Assembly (NCBI GenBank): GCA_003526525.1
Contig: DPVV01000374.1
Location: forward strand, 28,405 to 35,904
From: Lachnoclostridium phytofermentans
Lineage (GTDB): Bacteria > Bacillota > Clostridia > Lachnospirales > Lachnospiraceae
Direction: 5' to 3'
Length of the DNA stretch: 7,500 nucleotides
The translations under genes were made by a program, and so were the position numbers. The notes below the pieces were generated by a model. That model was not told the DNA's origin. It made no database searches and saw nothing but the letters and a program-made list of their open reading frames with translations. How positions within the stretch are numbered: the stretch's first letter is position 1; each line of letters begins with the position of its first letter. This document shows, piece after piece, positions 5,824-7,500 of the stretch.

Positions 5824-5836
5824 ATTGGAGGATAAG

Positions 5837-6421
5837 ATGAGTAGGAATGAAATTATCTTTGAGAATGTCTCTGTAAATTTTGGTGAAAAACAGGTTCTAA
5901 AGGATTTAAATCTTACGATAAAGCAAGGGGAAGTTATCGGTATCATGGGGGCTTCTGGTATTGGAAAAACAACATTTGCGAAAGTACTATTGGGATTATT
6001 AAAACCATCTACGGGAAAGGTAGTTGGATTGGAGAATAAAAAGTTTTCTGCTGTGTTCCAAGAAGACCGTTTATGCGAGGGGTTTGATGCAATCACAAAT
6101 GTAAAGATGGTGTTACCAACTGATATAGGTACAGAACAAGTGGAGAAAGAGTTTTCAAAGGTTCATCTTACTGACTATAAAGGGAAATCTGTAAGTAAAT
6201 TAAGCGGCGGTATGAAACGTAGGGTAGCCATTGTTAGAGCAGTAATGCGAAAGAGCGATGTGATTATTCTGGATGAACCTTTGAAAGGGCTGGATGAAAT
6301 CTTAAAAGAACAAGTAATATCGTATCTTAAAGAATCATTATCTGGAAGGACAGTCATCCTTGTGACACATGATAAGTCGGATTTGGAAGCGCTACATGCA
6401 AAATTATTATTTCTTTCATAA
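5837..6421 (+). CDS. ABC transporter ATP-binding protein, NitT/TauT-type importer
   Basis: Cytoplasmic ATPase that energises the adjacent permease. All nucleotide-binding motifs are present in 194 residues: Walker A GASGIGKTT (38-46), Q-loop Gln at 75 (SAVFQED), signature LSGGM (122-126), Walker B VIILDEP (142-148), D-loop GLD (151-153) and switch His at 178 (VTHD). The protein is shorter than the usual 240-260 residues of SsuB/TauB relatives and stops soon after the switch histidine, so it lacks a C-terminal extension. The start is ATG 5837, since GGAGG at 5827-5831 lies 5 nt upstream. An in-frame TTG at 5825 would place the ribosome binding site inside the gene. It is very probably in one operon with the permease. 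No terminator is evident directly after it. Confidence 0.92.
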   Translation: MSRNEIIFENVSVNFGEKQVLKDLNLTIKQGEVIGIMGASGIGKTTFAKVLLGLLKPSTGKVVGLENKKFSAVFQEDRLCEGFDAITNVKMVLPTDIGTEQVEKEFSKVHLTDYKGKSVSKLSGGMKRRVAIVRAVMRKSDVIILDEPLKGLDEILKEQVISYLKESLSGRTVILVTHDKSDLEALHAKLLFLS

Positions 6422-6477
6422 ATTCTTTGAGATAACTAGCAGTATCATAAAATAGGATATAAATTGTAAATAATGTT

Positions 6478-6486
6478 TGCTATAAT
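6478..6486 (+). promoter_or_regulatory. Extended -10 promoter for the lipoprotein gene
   Basis: TGC followed by a perfect TATAAT (6481-6486) fits the extended -10 pattern. The expected -35 position (about 6458-6463) holds only TATAAA. Transcription would start near 6493, giving a 5' leader of about 64 nt with no obvious structure. This suggests the lipoprotein is expressed apart from the transporter genes. Confidence 0.55.
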
Positions 6487-6556
6487 AGGATAATTTTTCT
6501 AAAATAAAATTTAAGCCTTCATGGAATAACATGGGAATATAGGAAAGGGAGAGATT

Positions 6557-7351
6557 ATGAAGCTTAATAAAAGAGTTTTAAAGATTTTAATGATAGTAAC
6601 ATTGTCAACAATTTTACTTGCTGCTTGTGGTAATAAAGAGAATGATATTTTAACTCCAGCAGTAACTGCAGAGCCTACAAATCAGGCAGAGGCGACACCT
6701 ACAGTGGAACCTACACCAATACCTACAGAAACTGTGGCGACTCCTACTGTAACACCAATAACGTTAGTTGACCCAAAGGCAACTATTGACGGAACAACTT
6801 ATAAGAGTGAAGGTTACGGATTTTCTATAACAATGCCAGAAAAGTGGGTTGTCCTAGAGCAAGGAGGAACCTATGATTATCTAAATGCCACTATGGGAAA
6901 TGCCTATGAGAGTGGGGAAGCACTTAAGACAGCGATTGAAGCACAAGGGCTGAGCTATTTGTTCATGGCAACAAATTCTGAGATACAGAAAAATGGTGCT
7001 ACCGATAACTTTATTGTACAAACAATACCTTCTGAATTACTTGGTGGACTTAGTTTAGAGTCTATGGTTGGAGAATTTGGTACTGCTACAAAGAACCAGT
7101 ATAAGAACATGGGCGCCACTTGTGACATCACAGAGCCCGTAAAGACAACCAAGGATGGCATGGATTATTTCACTTTTGATATTGTAGCAAACCTTCCAAC
7201 TGGTACGAATGTAAACGATACAGCTACTGTATATCAATCTATGATGTATTTTGAAAAAGATGGAACTGTTATGCAATTAGCAGGTACCGCCGTATCAAAA
7301 GAAAATTTAAAAATGATAAATAAAATATTTGATAGTATTGTGATTGAATAA
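6557..7351 (+). CDS. Putative lipoprotein with Thr/Pro-rich linker, function unknown
   Basis: Predicted surface lipoprotein of 264 residues. A short positive N-terminus (MKLNKR) and hydrophobic stretch lead to the lipobox LAAC, with Cys24 the residue that would be lipidated after signal peptidase II cleavage. Residues about 33-70 are a low-complexity linker rich in Thr, Pro and Glu (for example TPTVEPTPIPTETVATPT) that would hold the domain away from the membrane. The folded part, about 79-264, begins YKSEGYGFSITMPEKWVV. That opening resembles PsbP-like or DcrB-like domains of other Gram-positive lipoproteins, but I cannot confirm the family. It is not a NitT/TauT substrate-binding protein by length or motifs, so its place after the ABC genes does not make it their binding protein. 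ATG 6557 is preceded by GGGAG (6547-6551) at 5 nt. Confidence 0.85.
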   Translation: MKLNKRVLKILMIVTLSTILLAACGNKENDILTPAVTAEPTNQAEATPTVEPTPIPTETVATPTVTPITLVDPKATIDGTTYKSEGYGFSITMPEKWVVLEQGGTYDYLNATMGNAYESGEALKTAIEAQGLSYLFMATNSEIQKNGATDNFIVQTIPSELLGGLSLESMVGEFGTATKNQYKNMGATCDITEPVKTTKDGMDYFTFDIVANLPTGTNVNDTATVYQSMMYFEKDGTVMQLAGTAVSKENLKMINKIFDSIVIE

Positions 7352-7430
7352 GATATATGATATAAGAGAAAGATTATTTGAACTATATCTTATAGGTAAT
7401 GATACTAAAACTGCATATGGTATATAAAAT

Positions 7431-7494
7431 AATGATGCGGAAATAAATTTAATACACAGGAAGCCAGTAAATCTGGCTTCCTGTTTGCATCATT
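7431..7494. terminator. Nested hairpin, probable (bidirectional) terminator
   Basis: ACAGGAAGCCAG (7456-7467) and CTGGCTTCCTGT (7473-7484) are a perfect 12-bp inverted repeat with loop TAAAT. A second perfect pair encloses it: AATGATGC (7431-7438) and GCATCATT (7487-7494). The GC-rich core is the strongest simple hairpin downstream of the lipoprotein gene. The T-run after it is short (TTT, then GCATCATTT). A weaker AT-only pair, TATAAGA 7361-7367 with TCTTATA 7388-7394, lies nearer the stop codon. Confidence 0.65.
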
Positions 7495-7500
7495 TAAGGT

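Noticed and set aside
492..7276. Minus-strand open frames of 60-94 codons and + strand frame 3662-3844.
   Set aside because: All lie largely within or across clear + strand genes in another frame, show no family motif and no ribosome binding site, and are shadows.

Overview
The window looks like a piece of chromosome from a motile, AT-rich, Gram-positive anaerobe of the Clostridia, most likely Lachnospiraceae (Clostridium cluster XIVa, in the vicinity of Lachnoclostridium phytofermentans). The clues are the flagellin/FliS pair with a Lachnospiraceae-type FliS tail, a tryptophan T-box leader, strong GGAGG ribosome binding sites 5 nt from the starts, and a Gram-positive lipoprotein. The species call is inference. 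All genes are on the + strand.

Layout. Positions 1-1194 hold the C-terminal part of a flagellin whose start lies off the left edge. It is followed by fliS (1246-1725), its export chaperone. A consensus sigma-A promoter (1803-1831), overlapped by an inverted repeat, drives a complete tryptophan T-box leader (about 1866-2143) with a UGG specifier, a T-box bulge and an intrinsic terminator. A second leader segment (2151-2386) contains a long imperfect hairpin whose 3' arm can re-pair with a downstream copy of the same sequence just before a T-tract. Next comes trpF reduced to 79 codons by an in-frame loss of its middle (2387-2626), then full-length trpB (2803-3987) and trpA (3980-4753), which overlap by 8 nt.

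After a long hairpin (4759-4817) and four ACAGTA hexamers spaced 40, 40 and 30 bp apart, an ABC importer permease (4973-5752) and its ATPase (5837-6421) follow. They are of the NitT/TauT type and have no substrate-binding protein beside them. An extended -10 promoter then precedes a lipoprotein of unknown function (6557-7351), and a nested hairpin lies near the right edge.

How the parts fit. Uncharged tRNA-Trp should relieve termination in the T-box and switch on trpBA. The window has no trpE, trpG, trpD or trpC, and trpF has lost most of its barrel. The locus as seen can therefore only make tryptophan from indole-3-glycerol phosphate or indole supplied otherwise, unless the missing steps are encoded elsewhere. 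The most unusual points are the in-frame trpF remnant, the two-part leader in front of it, and the phased repeats before the transporter.
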